Part shown: piece after piece, positions 63,143 through 64,000 of the stretch
Position numbering within the stretch: the stretch's first letter is position 1
Layout: each line of letters begins with the position of its first letter
Source: Chitinophagaceae bacterium
GTDB lineage: Bacteria > Bacteroidota > Bacteroidia > Chitinophagales > Chitinophagaceae
Reading direction: 5' to 3'
Assembly (NCBI GenBank): GCA_016720745.1
Contig: JADKKA010000001.1
Span: forward strand, 310,001-374,000
Length of the DNA: 64,000 nucleotides
Notes under the pieces: model-generated
What the model saw: the letters and a program-made list of their open reading frames with translations, nothing else
The model's database searches: none
What the model was told of the DNA's origin: nothing
Program-made: the position numbers and the translations under genes

Positions 63143-64000
63143 ATGGCGGAACAAAAAGAGTTTAAGCCCTTTGTAGCTCCTGAGACAAAAATGAAGGAGC
63201 TGACCGTAAAATCTATTCTTCTCGGTTGCCTCTTCGGTGTCATCTTTGGTGCTGCCACCGTTTACCTGGCCTTAAAAGCAGGACTTACCGTTTCCGCTTC
63301 CATCCCTATTGCCGTTATTGCCATCACACTTGGCAGAAGATTCTTCAAGACAACCATCCTTGAAAATAATATTATTCAAACAGCAGGGTCAGCCGGAGAA
63401 AGTATTGCTGCCGGTGTTTCCTTTACCCTGCCCGGCTTCCTATTTCTGACTTCCAAGGACAGCGCAGAGTATTTTAATTATATGACGATCCTGATTCTCG
63501 CAATTGTGGGTGGACTGCTGGGTACCTTACTCATGATTCCGCTCAGAAAAGCACTGATCGTTAATGAACACGACAATCTTCCATATCCTGAAGGAACGGC
63601 CTGTGCCGATGTATTGAAAGCAGGTGAAAAAGGTGGTGACTTTGCTAAAACAGCATTCTGGGGATTGGGCATCGCATTGTTATATGCTACCCTTCAAAAA
63701 GTTTTTCATTTTATTGCCGAAGTACCTTATAAAATCTCAGCGCAAACCAATAAGTTTTTCCCCTCTGCAAAAATCAGCGGAGAAATCACACCTGAGTACC
63801 TGGGTGTGGGTTATATCATTGGTCCCCGTATTGCCGGTGTACTGGTTGCCGGTGGTGTACTGAGCTGGTTTGTATTAATCCCTTTATTGGCCACCATTAT
63901 TGACCCCAACCTGATTGCCTCACAATTACACAAGCTGGGATACCTCGCTGATATAACCAAAGCTGGTGGTAAGGGCGGATGGGATCCGGTAGCCCATACT
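63143..64000 (+). CDS. OPT-family oligopeptide transporter, partial (N-terminal)
   Basis: An open frame from ATG 63143 (MAEQKEFKPFVAPETKMKEL) runs to the window edge with 286 codons and no stop. It is very hydrophobic with about six membrane helices so far. GAATVYLALKAGLTVSASIP, the SAGESIAAGVSFTLPG segment and NLPYPEGTACADVL are hallmarks of the OPT family, which carries oligopeptides or peptide-metal complexes. Full-length members have 600-700 residues, so more than half is missing. The right edge falls in the coding sequence. It follows two POT transporters and a repeat cluster. Only shorter spurious frames in other phases also exist here. Confidence 0.9.
   Translation, partial: MAEQKEFKPFVAPETKMKELTVKSILLGCLFGVIFGAATVYLALKAGLTVSASIPIAVIAITLGRRFFKTTILENNIIQTAGSAGESIAAGVSFTLPGFLFLTSKDSAEYFNYMTILILAIVGGLLGTLLMIPLRKALIVNEHDNLPYPEGTACADVLKAGEKGGDFAKTAFWGLGIALLYATLQKVFHFIAEVPYKISAQTNKFFPSAKISGEITPEYLGVGYIIGPRIAGVLVAGGVLSWFVLIPLLATIIDPNLIASQLHKLGYLADITKAGGKGGWDPVAHT

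Noticed and set aside
63624..63863. Small plus-strand frame of 79 residues inside the OPT gene
   Set aside because: It lies in another phase of a 286-codon open frame with clear OPT family motifs that runs to the window edge.

Overview
The window comes from a member of the Bacteroidota, most likely the family Chitinophagaceae. The reasons are the Por (type IX) sorting tails on secreted proteins, a TonB-dependent receptor with a carboxypeptidase-like N-terminal domain, promoter cores of the TAnnTTTG type, a 670-residue IspG with a central insertion, a transketolase split into separate chains, and the near absence of strong Shine-Dalgarno sites. No rRNA, tRNA, CRISPR array, phage or insertion sequence was seen. 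Nearly all of the window is chromosomal housekeeping and cell-surface genes.

Layout. 0-8.4 kb: the end of a coiled-coil protein, a secreted Sel1-repeat protein, a short Hsp70, a LamG protein with a sorting tail, and a frameshifted DUF5916 outer-membrane protein. 8.5-16.9 kb (minus): ispG, lysoplasmalogenase, nadB and a lipid A-type acyltransferase in one run, then part of a Bat (VWA/TPR) operon, a class D beta-lactamase lipoprotein and a small secreted protein. 16.9-21.9 kb (minus): three tandem paralogous secreted proteins, each with its own near-identical promoter, a 5' leader of almost the same length and its own terminator. 22.0-28.4 kb (minus): atpBEFHA without atpG, and an MsbA-like ABC exporter. 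28.5-30.7 kb (minus): a large secreted protein with a caspase/separase-like His-Cys dyad.

30.8-42.8 kb looks like a phosphate-starvation island: a PhoB/PhoR-type two-component system, a small lipoprotein, a transglutaminase-like protein, a TonB receptor with a beta-helix lipoprotein, a phosphate-selective porin, a PhoU-like (DUF47) protein and a Pit transporter. Five promoter regions in it carry 11-bp-phased repeats of a TTAACA/GTAACA-like hexamer, resembling the PhoP/PhoB boxes of other bacteria. This is the most interesting signal in the window.

42.9-47.1 kb: galE, the C-terminal half of transketolase, and an ECF sigma factor operon with an unusual membrane protein containing duplicated VPAGYF motifs and a Spy-like secreted protein. 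47.1-54.1 kb (minus): the cell-shape cluster mreB-mreC-mreD-mrdA-rodA and a metallo-hydrolase. 54.2-59.3 kb: an MFS transporter, a small outer-membrane protein, an alpha/beta hydrolase, tryptophan 2,3-dioxygenase and a frameshifted purD. 59.4-64.0 kb: two POT peptide transporters (the second frameshifted) and the start of an OPT oligopeptide transporter running off the end.

Three genes (DUF5916, purD, second POT) are each broken by a single-base indel, two of them in homopolymers. Each becomes a normal full-length protein when one base is removed or added, so sequencing or assembly error is the likeliest cause.
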